Source of the DNA: Bacteroidota bacterium
GTDB taxonomy: Bacteria > Bacteroidota > Bacteroidia > JABEUT01
Direction of reading: 5' to 3'
Assembly: GCA_013288345.1 (NCBI GenBank)
Contig: JABDCA010000031.1
Location: 1 to 34,086, forward strand
DNA: 34,086 nucleotides
Part shown: positions 1 to 8,081 of the stretch, piece by piece
Position numbering within the stretch: position 1 is the stretch's first letter
How the letters are laid out: each line of letters opens with the position of its first letter
Made by a program: the position numbers and the translations under genes
Notes under the pieces: model-generated
Told to the model about the DNA's origin: nothing
Seen by the model: only the letters and a program-made list of their open reading frames with translations
Database searches by the model: none

Positions 1-2565
1 AAGTCCTCCTCCATTAGTTGAACTTAACCCTAATGATGGTGCCCAGGAATATGCAAGTGCACCGGTTACACTTAAATTCGTACTATCTCCTTTGCATATT
101 GTTGTACCACCGGTAACTGCTATAGTAGGGCTTGGATTAACGGTAACAGTTGCAGTACCTGTACCCATACAACCCGATGAAGAAGTAACATTACAAGAAT
201 ATGTTCCAGCATTAATTCCGGTAATAAATGCACTTGTACTACCCGTAGGTGACCATGAATATTGATAAGGCGCATTACCACCACTTGCATTGGCTGTTAA
301 TGTAGTTGTGTTACCATTACATATTGCAGTATTCCCTGTTATGTTAACAATAGGTAAAGGGTTCACATATATTCCAATCATTTGTGAGCTAGTGCAACCA
401 AAAGAATTCGTTCCGGTAACAGTATAGGTTGTAGATGAAGCCGGTGAGGCATTGAACGATTGAGAACTGGTTGAATTTAACCCTGTTGATGGTGCCCATG
501 TATAAGTAGAAGCGCCCGATGTATTTATAAAAGTACTGTCTCCCGCACATATTGAAAGAGCGCCTGAAATATTAATTGAAGGAGGAAAGTTTACATCCAC
601 CCCTATATATTGTTGAACCTTGCATCCTTGCGAACTAATTCCGGTTACAGTATATATTGTCTGACCTGTCGGACTTGCAGTTACTGTAGAATCATTAATA
701 AAATTAAGACTAGAACCAGGTGCCCAGCTATAACTTGGAGCACCGCTTGCCTGCAATGAGGCAGAATTACCCATACATATTGAGGTATTAGGTGAAACAC
801 TAATTGTTGGATTATTACCGCCGGTTATTGTAGAATCAACAAAAGCGTTACATCCATTATTATCTGTTACCTGTACATTATAATCTCCCGGTGAAAACAC
901 TACTGCTTCAGGGCCCGAACCGTCGAAACTCCATGTAAATGAAAATGGGCCAACACCCGTAACATTAGCATGAAGAGTATCAGCAATTCCCGAGCATATT
1001 ACCATACCACTATTTACATTTCCTGTTATAGTTACTATTGGTGGAGCATTTACTATCTCTATTACAGAATCCTGAAGGCTGCAACCGTTCCCATCTGTTT
1101 CAGTAATCGTATAGGTAATGGTCGAAAAAGGCTGAACCTGAATTGTCGTCCCGCTGTTTGAAATGATACCGGTCGAAGGGGTCCAGGTAAATGAGCCGGC
1201 TCCGCCTTCTTCACCTATATAAGTTGAACCTCCGGTGCAAATTGCTCCATTGCCATATGTTGAAAAAGAATTAGGTACATCAATATTAAAATTATTTACT
1301 GTAGTATCTGAATGGCATCCTGCCTGATCTACAGCTACTAATGTATATGTAAAATTTGAATTTGCATTGGGAACGATGACTGTATCAGATACAGATGGGA
1401 TTGCATTCCAATAATAAGTATATGGGGTTATTCCGCCAGTTACAGTACCCGAAACAGTATCGTTTAATCCTGAGCAAGCAGAGCCCTTACCATTTATAAA
1501 AGCATTTATGGTAGGGCATGTTGTTTCTACTGCTTGCCTTATTTCGTTATTTGTATAATCAGCAATATATGCAGTGTCATTAACTATGGTTATTCCGGTT
1601 GGGTTGTAAAATGTAGCTAACGAATATATTCCGTCGGCAGAACCATGTGCAAGAAACCCTGAAAATGTAGTAACCGTTGCATTTGAAATTACAATTTTAC
1701 GTATATCGCTGTTATTATATTCTGTAACATATAAATTACCCAAGGGATCAATAGCAATTCCGACAGGGGTATTAAAAGAAGCCGATGTACCGGTTCCATT
1801 GGTTGAACCGGTATTAATTGTAGATCCGGCAAGTGTAGTAACACTAGCACTAACAGTATTTATTTCTCTTATTTCATTATTACCGGCCTCAGCCACATAT
1901 AAGTTGCTACTTCCATCAATGGTTATGCCACCGGGAGAGTTAAAAGATGCGGATATACCTGTACCATCTGTTGAACCCGAAGTTCCGCCTGCTAATGTTG
2001 ATACAATAGTACTTGGTAAATTGATCTGCCTTATGGCATTATTGCCTTGTTCAGTTATATATAAATGACCAATTCCATCAGATACTATTCCAAATGGTTG
2101 GTTAAAAGTTGCAGAAGGCGCTGTTCCATTACTAAAACCCGGTGTAAGATATGAACCCGCAAAGGTTGTTACTACACCGGTAGAAATACGAATGAGCCTT
2201 ATTTCATTATTACCTCCGTCAACTACAAAAAGACTATCACCTACTACGGCAAGTCCATTAGGAAAATTAAAACTGGCAGCAGCGCCTATTCCATTGGCAT
2301 GGCCTGATGTTACTGAACCTGCAAGTGTAGTAACCGCACCTGTGGATAAAGTTATTTCCCGTATCATGTTATTATTCTGGTCTGATACAAACACGTGGCC
2401 ATTGTTATCGGAAGTAATACCGTAAGGGCCCGAGAATGATGCAGCTACACCGGTACCATTAGTTGAGCCGGGTGTGGTTGAGCCCGCAAAAGTATTTATT
2501 AGCTGAGCATTAGACAATGAAAAGCCAAAAAACAGGAAAGAACAAATAAGAGTAATCTTTTTCAT
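1..2565 (-). CDS. Secreted NHL-repeat and Ig/SprB-like multidomain protein (3' partial)
   Basis: The reverse strand is open from an ATG at 2565 to the left edge, 855 codons with no stop, so the C-terminus is missing. Residues 1-21 are a signal peptide (MKKITLICSF... ending SNAQ). Residues about 22-345 hold six NHL-type repeats of roughly 55 residues, each with a T-T/S-[LF]-[AS]-G start, an ASF..P.GI core and an NN.IR end; six units fit one beta-propeller. From about residue 350 come at least seven modules of about 75 residues, each with a Cys near the start (for example ICAGDST, ICNGNTT) and often a second Cys near the end, and a YxW.P core typical of SprB/PKD/Ig-like surface repeats. A T9SS sorting domain is expected beyond the edge but cannot be seen. 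It is probably a cell-surface adhesin or binding protein; the ligand is unknown. Confidence 0.9.
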   Translation of the reverse strand, partial: MKKITLICSFLFFGFSLSNAQLINTFAGSTTPGSTNGTGVAASFSGPYGITSDNNGHVFVSDQNNNMIREITLSTGAVTTLAGSVTSGHANGIGAAASFNFPNGLAVVGDSLFVVDGGNNEIRLIRISTGVVTTFAGSYLTPGFSNGTAPSATFNQPFGIVSDGIGHLYITEQGNNAIRQINLPSTIVSTLAGGTSGSTDGTGISASFNSPGGITIDGSSNLYVAEAGNNEIREINTVSASVTTLAGSTINTGSTNGTGTSASFNTPVGIAIDPLGNLYVTEYNNSDIRKIVISNATVTTFSGFLAHGSADGIYSLATFYNPTGITIVNDTAYIADYTNNEIRQAVETTCPTINAFINGKGSACSGLNDTVSGTVTGGITPYTYYWNAIPSVSDTVIVPNANSNFTYTLVAVDQAGCHSDTTVNNFNIDVPNSFSTYGNGAICTGGSTYIGEEGGAGSFTWTPSTGIISNSGTTIQVQPFSTITYTITETDGNGCSLQDSVIEIVNAPPIVTITGNVNSGMVICSGIADTLHANVTGVGPFSFTWSFDGSGPEAVVFSPGDYNVQVTDNNGCNAFVDSTITGGNNPTISVSPNTSICMGNSASLQASGAPSYSWAPGSSLNFINDSTVTASPTGQTIYTVTGISSQGCKVQQYIGVDVNFPPSINISGALSICAGDSTFINTSGASTYTWAPSTGLNSTSSQSFNASPASSTTYTVTGTNSFGCTSSQMIGIYVNPLPIVNITGNTAICNGNTTTLTANASGGNAPYQYSWSPTGSTSAFITGINAGTYSCNVTSSSGCMGTGTATVTVNPSPTIAVTGGTTICKGDSTNLSVTGALAYSWAPSLGLSSTNGGGL

Positions 2566-2791
2566 GGGTATGGGGTTATTCTACAAAATATAATGATGAG
2601 CTGAATTGTGAGCCTAAGATAGAAAAAATATTTAACCTATCTATTACTAAATTCAACCTTAATAGTTCGCTCATTTTCCCACAAGAACAACGATTTAGTA
2701 ATAGTTATAATCTAAACCGTTTAGACTCTGAATTAGTCAAATAAAATCGCCAAGAACTATTAAACCATTACTTTAGTCATTAAATAAAAAA

Positions 2792-3235
2792 ATGATGGAA
2801 ACACAAAATTACCAGAACCACCGCAAATTAAAACCTGAAACCCGCTCTCATCTCATTTACTATATATGTGTAATCAGCTTATTTGTTCTTACAATTATAG
2901 ATCTGTGCCATGCCATTTGTAAGGGCAGTGGCAGGTTCACTGCCTCGTTGCTTGTTTTAACATCTTTCTCATTAATAGTTGCATACTTTCTTTTCCGCTC
3001 CTTTTCTCTAAAAGCTCAGGACCGTGCTATTCGTGCTGAAGAAAACCTACGCCACTTTGTACTTACAGGTAAGCTTCTTGATAAAACCCTCACCATCAGC
3101 CAGATTATTGCGCTGCGATTTGCACCCGATGAAGAATTTATTGGATTGACAGAACGTGCTGTTAAAGAAAACTTAAGTAACGACGATATTAAAAAAGCAG
3201 TTAAAAACTGGAAGGCAGATAACCATAGGGCATAG
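2792..3235 (+). CDS. DUF6526 family membrane protein
   Basis: A 147-residue protein with two hydrophobic segments, about residues 22-40 (YYICVISLFVLTIID) and 50-68 (TASLLVLTSFSLIVAYF), then a charged cytoplasmic-type tail. The opening TQNYQNHRKLKP and the two-helix plan match the DUF6526 family common in Bacteroidota; its function is not known. Two ATGs stand in tandem at 2792 and 2795, and either could be used. A GIY-YIG nuclease gene follows after 11 nt on the same strand, so the two are probably co-transcribed. The family call rests on remembered similarity of the N-terminal motif and topology. Confidence 0.8.
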   Translation: MMETQNYQNHRKLKPETRSHLIYYICVISLFVLTIIDLCHAICKGSGRFTASLLVLTSFSLIVAYFLFRSFSLKAQDRAIRAEENLRHFVLTGKLLDKTLTISQIIALRFAPDEEFIGLTERAVKENLSNDDIKKAVKNWKADNHRA

Positions 3236-3246
3236 TTAAATAAGCT

Positions 3247-3546
3247 ATGGAAGAAATTTGGTACACATACATTATTGAATGTACCGATAAGACTTTATAC
3301 GTTGGCACTACAAATAATGTAGAAGAACGAATACTAAAACACAATGCCGGCAAAGGTGCAAAATACACCAAGGGCAGAGGGCCTGTTAAATTACTCTATA
3401 CTCATTGTTACGAATCACGATCGGAAGCATGTAAACATGAATCTGATTTGAAACGGCATTCAAAGATCGAAAAACTCGCAATCATAAAATCGCCCGAAAA
3501 CGAAATGCGTAAAAAGAAAAAGCCCCGCAAAACTGCAGGGCTTTAA
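3247..3546 (+). CDS. GIY-YIG nuclease family protein (UPF0213/YhbQ-like)
   Basis: A 99-residue single-domain protein. The GIY position reads TYI (residues 7-9) and the YIG position YVG (18-20), followed by GTTNN and the conserved Arg at 28 (VEERILKHN) and Glu at 65 (CKHES), the metal-binding/catalytic set of the family. Length fits the small stand-alone UPF0213/YhbQ type; related enzymes cut branched or single-stranded DNA, but the cellular role of this group is not settled. It lies 11 nt after the DUF6526 gene, probably in one transcript. The last codons (KKKKPRKTAGL) are made of the arm of a terminator hairpin at 3519-3544, so the stop codon sits in the terminator. Confidence 0.92.
   Translation: MEEIWYTYIIECTDKTLYVGTTNNVEERILKHNAGKGAKYTKGRGPVKLLYTHCYESRSEACKHESDLKRHSKIEKLAIIKSPENEMRKKKKPRKTAGL
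3519..3544. terminator. Bidirectional-type terminator hairpin inside the 3' end of the GIY-YIG gene
   Basis: AAAGCCC (3519-3525) pairs with GGGCTTT (3538-3544), with an inner GC/GC pair (3527-3528 with 3535-3536) and a short A-rich loop. On the minus strand the hairpin is followed by a T-rich tract (TTTTCTTTTT, 3518-3509), so it should work best for the small gene at 3564-3752. It overlaps the final codons and stop of the plus-strand nuclease gene. Confidence 0.8.
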
Positions 3547-3563
3547 CCTATATTTCGGCAAAC

Positions 3564-3752
3564 TTACTTTGTAGCAGCAGCTTCTTTCTTGGTTGACTTG
3601 CTGCCTTTTTTTCCACCTTTCTTTCCTGTTTTGGTAGATTTCTTTTGAGTTTTGCTATCTGTTTTTTGTGCAACATGCTTAACAACTGGGTTAGCGAAAG
3701 ATACACCGGCAAACAGAACCAAAGCTGAGAGAACTAAACTGATCTTTTTCAT
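3564..3752 (-). CDS. Small Lys-rich secreted protein
   Basis: A 62-residue protein with a clear signal peptide (MKKISLVLSALVLFAGVSFA, cleavage near residue 20) and a mature part made almost wholly of Lys, Thr, Ser and Gly (KTGKKGGKKGSKSTKK), ending in AAATK. No folded domain is recognisable. A TAnnTTTG promoter box lies about 50 nt upstream and a hairpin with a T tract lies 20 nt downstream, so this is a stand-alone transcription unit and not a chance frame. A very basic exported peptide could bind nucleic acid, lipopolysaccharide or acidic polysaccharide; that is inference from charge only. Confidence 0.8.
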   Translation of the reverse strand: MKKISLVLSALVLFAGVSFANPVVKHVAQKTDSKTQKKSTKTGKKGGKKGSKSTKKEAAATK

Positions 3753-3802
3753 GACTTTTAAAATTTAATGTTATTTAATTACATAATTACAATTTGATGA
3801 TA

Positions 3803-3810
3803 CAAAGGTA
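3803..3810 (-). promoter_or_regulatory. Promoter -7 box TACCTTTG for the small Lys-rich protein
   Basis: On the reverse strand this reads TACCTTTG, an exact match to the Bacteroidota TAnnTTTG -7 element, about 50 nt before the ATG at 3752. No clear TTTG -33 element is seen. Confidence 0.6.
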
Positions 3811-3887
3811 GACCGACAGTATGAAGGAATCGTGAAGAGAGAAAACAGGATTATATATATTTATACTTTGAAACTATTATTTAATCT

Positions 3888-4250
3888 ATGCCTGACACAT
3901 CTGTAGTAGCTATTACCAATAAATGGTTTGATGCCTTTAATGAGCACCATTTAGAAAACCTGCTTGCCCTTTATAACGAAAATGCAGAACACTATAGCCC
4001 AAAATTGAAGTTGCGCAAGCCTGAAACAAAAGGGCTTATAACCGGTAAAAACGCATTGCGATTATGGTGGGCAGATTCATTTGAACGCTTGCCTACATTA
4101 AAATATGTACCGCAAAATTTTATTGCTGATGGCAAAAGTGTCTTTATGGAATATATCCGTTATGTTGACGGAGAAGAAAATCTGACCGTAGGAGAAGTGC
4201 TTGAAATAAAAGATGGCCTGATTATATCATCGCGTGTATATCACGGTTGA
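3888..4250 (+). CDS. Nuclear transport factor 2-like (SnoaL-type) protein
   Basis: A 120-residue cytoplasmic protein with the NTF2-like fold pattern: an N-terminal helix with W and F (ITNKWFDAFNEHHLENLLALY), NAEHYSP, a central G-N-A-L-R-W helix (ITGKNALRLWW), then beta strands ending in the typical EVLEIKDGLIISSRVYHG. Members range from small enzymes to binding proteins, and no catalytic residue here is decisive, so no substrate can be assigned. Upstream, TATACTTTG (3862-3870) resembles a -7 box with one extra spacer base. The gene is convergent with the GH44 gene, with only 15 nt between stops. Confidence 0.85.
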   Translation: MPDTSVVAITNKWFDAFNEHHLENLLALYNENAEHYSPKLKLRKPETKGLITGKNALRLWWADSFERLPTLKYVPQNFIADGKSVFMEYIRYVDGEENLTVGEVLEIKDGLIISSRVYHG

Positions 4251-4265
4251 AATAAAGCAACCCGC

Positions 4266-6143
4266 TTACTGTTTAATTAGTTTCTTAGTTTCCACCAGGC
4301 CATTTGCTGCAGGTATTCTGGCTATATATATACCATTAGCAAGGTCTTGAATATCAATTTGAGTTGATATCAAATTAGGTTTTACAATTATGGTTTTTAC
4401 AATTTTTCCGGTAATATCCATAACTTCAATCTTTCTGTTTTGGTTTAGTGCATTACTAAATGTAATTGTAAATAAACCATTCGATGGATTAGGGAAAATG
4501 GCAATATCATTTGTGCTACTTACATTAACCATGCCGGTTATTACAGTACTATCTGAGAGCACAAAGTGGTACACACTCATTGTTGGAAGAGTATACGTAA
4601 AATGATTGCTTTTAATAACCATGCTGCCTATTTTATGTATCAGCGTATCAGCTCCTGTAAGGGCATATATCTCGGCTTTATTAAAATTGGTATTGGCATT
4701 TACACTAACGCTTGCATTTAGCGTTGAGTCATAATCCTTATTCATAACAATAATATTCATTGTAGTAGTATCGGCACTATGTATGGCTGAATATACAGAT
4801 GATGTTCTCCAGTTATTAGTCGAGGCATATACGTGCGTATTACCAAAACTGCCATTCTTTCCATCATAGTTTCTGAAAACTTTAAACCCCGAACCCCAAT
4901 AATGATCAACAGAGCCCCAAACTGAGCACCAGTAAACGCCAAACCTACCTGCTATACCCAGCATATCTGCTAAGGCAATACCACCCGAAATATGATTTGT
5001 TCCACCAAAACTATATTCGGTAAAACCAATTTTAGTACCAGGGTAATAAGTATTAATACCATGTTGTACAGCAGGTATATACGCAACAGGGCTAAAGTAC
5101 TGGCCTATCCAGCTATTTTCGGTAAAGGTAGAATCCCACAAGGTCCGTGGTGCTTCCATGCGTGCAATAACCACACCTTTATCCGTATTGTTTGTTGTAT
5201 CTACCTCATCAAGCACCTTATTGTTATTAAGTCCCTGTGCAGATGAATAATAATGTATATCGTACACATCAAGCAAACGGCGCCCTATCGAATCTGATTC
5301 CTGTTTCATGTAATGCAGGTAAGCATACGCAAAGTTGCCATACGAAGAAAACGTGTTCCAGTCGGTTGCATTTTGAAAATTAAGGTATGAATTGTAGCCG
5401 TAGTCCACCGGCCCAAATGCCAGTGCTGCAGAATCCATTATTTTTATTGTATTAGCCAGATTGGTCGATTTTTTTATCGCCTCGGCAATAGTTGGCTGTG
5501 CAGCGTGCATTACCGGGTCAGAACCATTCCATATCGACCACTCATTATCCATTTCGTAATTCTGTATGCCTTTTGCCGATGTTGATTTGCCAAACTGAGA
5601 AATAAGATTATTCATGCACTCATCTACATAAATATATTTATCGGTAGTATCAGGCTTTAAAGAAAATGCAGAGCCCTTTCTGTTCACCACTTGTCTCCAC
5701 CTGCCTGATGGTGGCGCTTGTGCACCCGATACAACTCCATTACCATCGCGCGCCACATACCCGGCCATAGGCAGAGTAATGAGTGAGTTGCAATTCATAC
5801 TTAATGAGGTATCGTGAAAAGCCGACAATACTATATTGGGAGTTAAATATTGAGATGATTGCAAGCCCGCATTCCATGGCAAGTAATTATCGTTATCATT
5901 TATATAATCTGCACCGCCGTTTGAAAAATTATTTTCCCAGTTGTATGAGGTCATTCGATTGCCACCTATGCGTCTGCCCGTAATATTTTCTGCACGGTCA
6001 TTACTCTGTCCGTTAGTGCTGTAAATAAAGGGGCTTATTGCCTTTCTTTCTTTATTGGTATTAATAGTAACTGTAACCGAAAGTTGCGCACTAAGCCATA
6101 AGGGGATAGAAAATGCAAGGATTGAAATGTATTTTTTTTTCAT
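4266..6143 (-). CDS. Secreted glycoside hydrolase family 44 protein with T9SS sorting domain
   Basis: 625 residues. Signal peptide about 1-19 (ending LSAQ). Residues about 25-450 match the GH44 endoglucanase/xyloglucanase pattern: ISPFIYSTN near 37-44, RRIGGNRMTSYNWENN (57-72), the acid/base Glu in YEMDNEW (E201; most family members have DNEP), and the nucleophile Glu in GFTEYSFGG (E376). A beta-sandwich region follows to about 530. The last 85 or so residues form a type A T9SS sorting domain (IFPNPSNG, then MDITGK, LANGIYIARI, KLIKQ). The protein should cross the inner membrane by Sec and the outer membrane by T9SS, and attack beta-1,4-glucans or xyloglucan outside the cell. It is monocistronic with its own promoter; no SusCD pair is adjacent. 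The substrate is inferred from the family. Confidence 0.92.
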   Translation of the reverse strand: MKKKYISILAFSIPLWLSAQLSVTVTINTNKERKAISPFIYSTNGQSNDRAENITGRRIGGNRMTSYNWENNFSNGGADYINDNDNYLPWNAGLQSSQYLTPNIVLSAFHDTSLSMNCNSLITLPMAGYVARDGNGVVSGAQAPPSGRWRQVVNRKGSAFSLKPDTTDKYIYVDECMNNLISQFGKSTSAKGIQNYEMDNEWSIWNGSDPVMHAAQPTIAEAIKKSTNLANTIKIMDSAALAFGPVDYGYNSYLNFQNATDWNTFSSYGNFAYAYLHYMKQESDSIGRRLLDVYDIHYYSSAQGLNNNKVLDEVDTTNNTDKGVVIARMEAPRTLWDSTFTENSWIGQYFSPVAYIPAVQHGINTYYPGTKIGFTEYSFGGTNHISGGIALADMLGIAGRFGVYWCSVWGSVDHYWGSGFKVFRNYDGKNGSFGNTHVYASTNNWRTSSVYSAIHSADTTTMNIIVMNKDYDSTLNASVSVNANTNFNKAEIYALTGADTLIHKIGSMVIKSNHFTYTLPTMSVYHFVLSDSTVITGMVNVSSTNDIAIFPNPSNGLFTITFSNALNQNRKIEVMDITGKIVKTIIVKPNLISTQIDIQDLANGIYIARIPAANGLVETKKLIKQ

Positions 6144-6187
6144 AGTGTTATGATAATATCGCTACATCAGCGATCGGGGTTCAATAG

Positions 6188-6195
6188 CAAAGGTA
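6188..6195 (-). promoter_or_regulatory. Promoter -7 box TACCTTTG for the GH44 gene
   Basis: Reverse-strand TACCTTTG, exact TAnnTTTG match, 45 nt upstream of the ATG at 6143. A TTTG (6212-6209) lies upstream but with only 13 nt spacing, too short for a standard -33 element. Confidence 0.6.
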
Positions 6196-6359
6196 GTTAT
6201 AAAGGATACAAATTCATCTTTAGTTTCTCAGTTTATTACAGTTAAATGGTTTAACACCTAAATTGTTTTAGTTTTATGTATTATAAACGTACAATAAGCC
6301 TGTGTTTTGCAATTGCAATTACTTTATTAACATTCTTATTATGGTTTAACAATTAAATG

Positions 6360-6367
6360 TAACTTTG
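6360..6367 (+). promoter_or_regulatory. Promoter -7 box TAACTTTG for the lipoprotein/DUF5723 operon
   Basis: TAACTTTG is an exact TAnnTTTG match 54 nt before the ATG at 6422. No good -33 TTTG is visible at the expected spacing. Confidence 0.55.
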
Positions 6368-6421
6368 CAAGGATATAAGCTTGATGCTGAGAAGAAAGCA
6401 TTATTCTTACAAAATTGAGCC

Positions 6422-8059
6422 ATGAATAAAATCATTTTCAAAAAGTCCGGATTATTGGTTATTCTGGCAGCGGTGCTGCTAACCATACAATCGTGTGTAA
6501 AAGATTTTACCAATCATAAGTTCGAAGCAATAACATACAGCCCAAGTGTTGCAATACCATTGGTATATTCATCTTTAAGTATTGCAGACCTGTTAACCAA
6601 AGGCAATACAAGCGGGTTGGTAGTAGTTGACGATAGTAATTTTTGCACTATAGTTTATAAAAACAGCCTCCTGTCACTTAGGGCAGACAGCCTTATAAAA
6701 CTCCCCAACCAGCAATTCCCATCGTATTCTGCCGGCCTTACCCCTGCTGAAATTGCAGCTCTTGGCTCAGCAGGTATTGTAACGGCATCTTATAGTCAAA
6801 CAGTCAATTTCAATTCAGGTTCAGGTACTACGTTTATTGATTCATTGACTTTAAAAGCATGTAACCTAAATCTTACACTCAATTCACAATTTCCATATAA
6901 CGGGCAAATAGTTATTTCAATACCTGCTGCAAAAAAGAACGGAGTTGCTTTTTCTCAAATATTGCCTTTTAAATATACAGGCAGCTTACCGGTGGTTGTT
7001 AATGCAAATTATAACCTCGCTGGATACGATGTTGATATGACCGTTGGCGGAACAACTTCAAATCAGTTTGTTGTAAATTATAGTGTTACACTTACAGGTG
7101 GCGGCGCACCTCCTCCTGCCACCGATTCAATATCTATATCAGGTTCCCTTAATACGATACAGTTTTTGAAAATTTTTGGTGATGTAGGGCAATTATCTTT
7201 ATTCCCACCTACCAATAAAGATACTATAGCTGTTACTATTTTTCAGAATTCGCTTGGCAGCGGTGTTTTTTCAATTGTTAACCCATCGCTTAAAGTTACT
7301 ATTTCAAATTCCTACGGAGTTCCCATTAGTGCAACCCTTCCGTTGCTTGAAGCATTTAATCCACCCGGTAGTAATTTTCCTCTTACCGGTGTTCCAAATC
7401 CATTGCCTATACTCAGTCCGGGGTTTAACCAAATAGGCCAGGTGCTTGCAGATTCATTTACCTTAAATAAAGGGAACAGCAATATAGCCACGGTGATAAA
7501 CAATGACCCAAAGTTCTTTATTTATAGCGGCACTGGTACAAGTAACCCTGCAGGAGCAACGCATGCCAATTTTGTGCTCGACAGCAGCCGCTGTAAAATT
7601 GCAATTGAGGCAGATTTACCCCTCTATGGAACAGCAAGCAATTTTGTGTTGCAGGATACTATACAATTCTCTCCAGGCTCATTTGTAACATCTAATGTCC
7701 AGTCGGCATTATTTCAAATTTACACATCGAATGGTATGCCTATTGATGTTAATATGCAAATATATTTTACCGACAGCCTTTACCATAAACTCGATTCGTT
7801 GGTGATACCTAACCAGCTAATTATAAGATCGGGTGTGCTTAATGCTGCAGGCATAGTTATTGCACCTACACAATACACATATAGAACAACTCTTACCAAG
7901 GCACGCCTGGCAAAACTGGGCAATGCAACACATCTTTTAATAAAAGATGTTGAAAGCACAACTAATAAGGGAGCTACTAATGTTAAAATTTATTCTAATT
8001 ACAGGATAGACCTGAAGCTAGGTATGGAGGTATTATTACAAGTTCAGCAAAAACTATAA
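6422..8059 (+). CDS. Outer-surface lipoprotein of unknown function, partner of a DUF5723-type barrel
   Basis: 545 residues with a lipoprotein signal peptide: hydrophobic stretch 10-22, then a lipobox ending in Cys25 (TIQSC). After it comes VKDFTNHKF and SPSVAIPLVYSSLSIADLL, then long beta-rich, Ser/Thr/Asn-rich sequence with few charges, which suggests several beta-sandwich domains. I do not recognise a named family. It is followed after 22 nt by the outer-membrane barrel gene at 8082, and the two share one promoter (6360) and one terminator (9503). The pairing suggests an envelope complex with the lipoprotein docked at the barrel, but that is inference from gene order. Confidence 0.88.
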   Translation: MNKIIFKKSGLLVILAAVLLTIQSCVKDFTNHKFEAITYSPSVAIPLVYSSLSIADLLTKGNTSGLVVVDDSNFCTIVYKNSLLSLRADSLIKLPNQQFPSYSAGLTPAEIAALGSAGIVTASYSQTVNFNSGSGTTFIDSLTLKACNLNLTLNSQFPYNGQIVISIPAAKKNGVAFSQILPFKYTGSLPVVVNANYNLAGYDVDMTVGGTTSNQFVVNYSVTLTGGGAPPPATDSISISGSLNTIQFLKIFGDVGQLSLFPPTNKDTIAVTIFQNSLGSGVFSIVNPSLKVTISNSYGVPISATLPLLEAFNPPGSNFPLTGVPNPLPILSPGFNQIGQVLADSFTLNKGNSNIATVINNDPKFFIYSGTGTSNPAGATHANFVLDSSRCKIAIEADLPLYGTASNFVLQDTIQFSPGSFVTSNVQSALFQIYTSNGMPIDVNMQIYFTDSLYHKLDSLVIPNQLIIRSGVLNAAGIVIAPTQYTYRTTLTKARLAKLGNATHLLIKDVESTTNKGATNVKIYSNYRIDLKLGMEVLLQVQQKL

Positions 8060-8081
8060 AACAAAAAACAACAGACAGCTA

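Noticed and set aside
970..2425. Plus-strand frames of 63-89 codons in the left 2.5 kb
   Set aside because: The reverse strand is open without interruption through this whole stretch and encodes NHL and Ig-like repeats; the plus-strand frames are shadows.
6144..6421. Possible tRNA or small RNA in the longest intergenic gap
   Set aside because: No cloverleaf, CCA-type end or stable hairpin is visible; only divergent promoter boxes.
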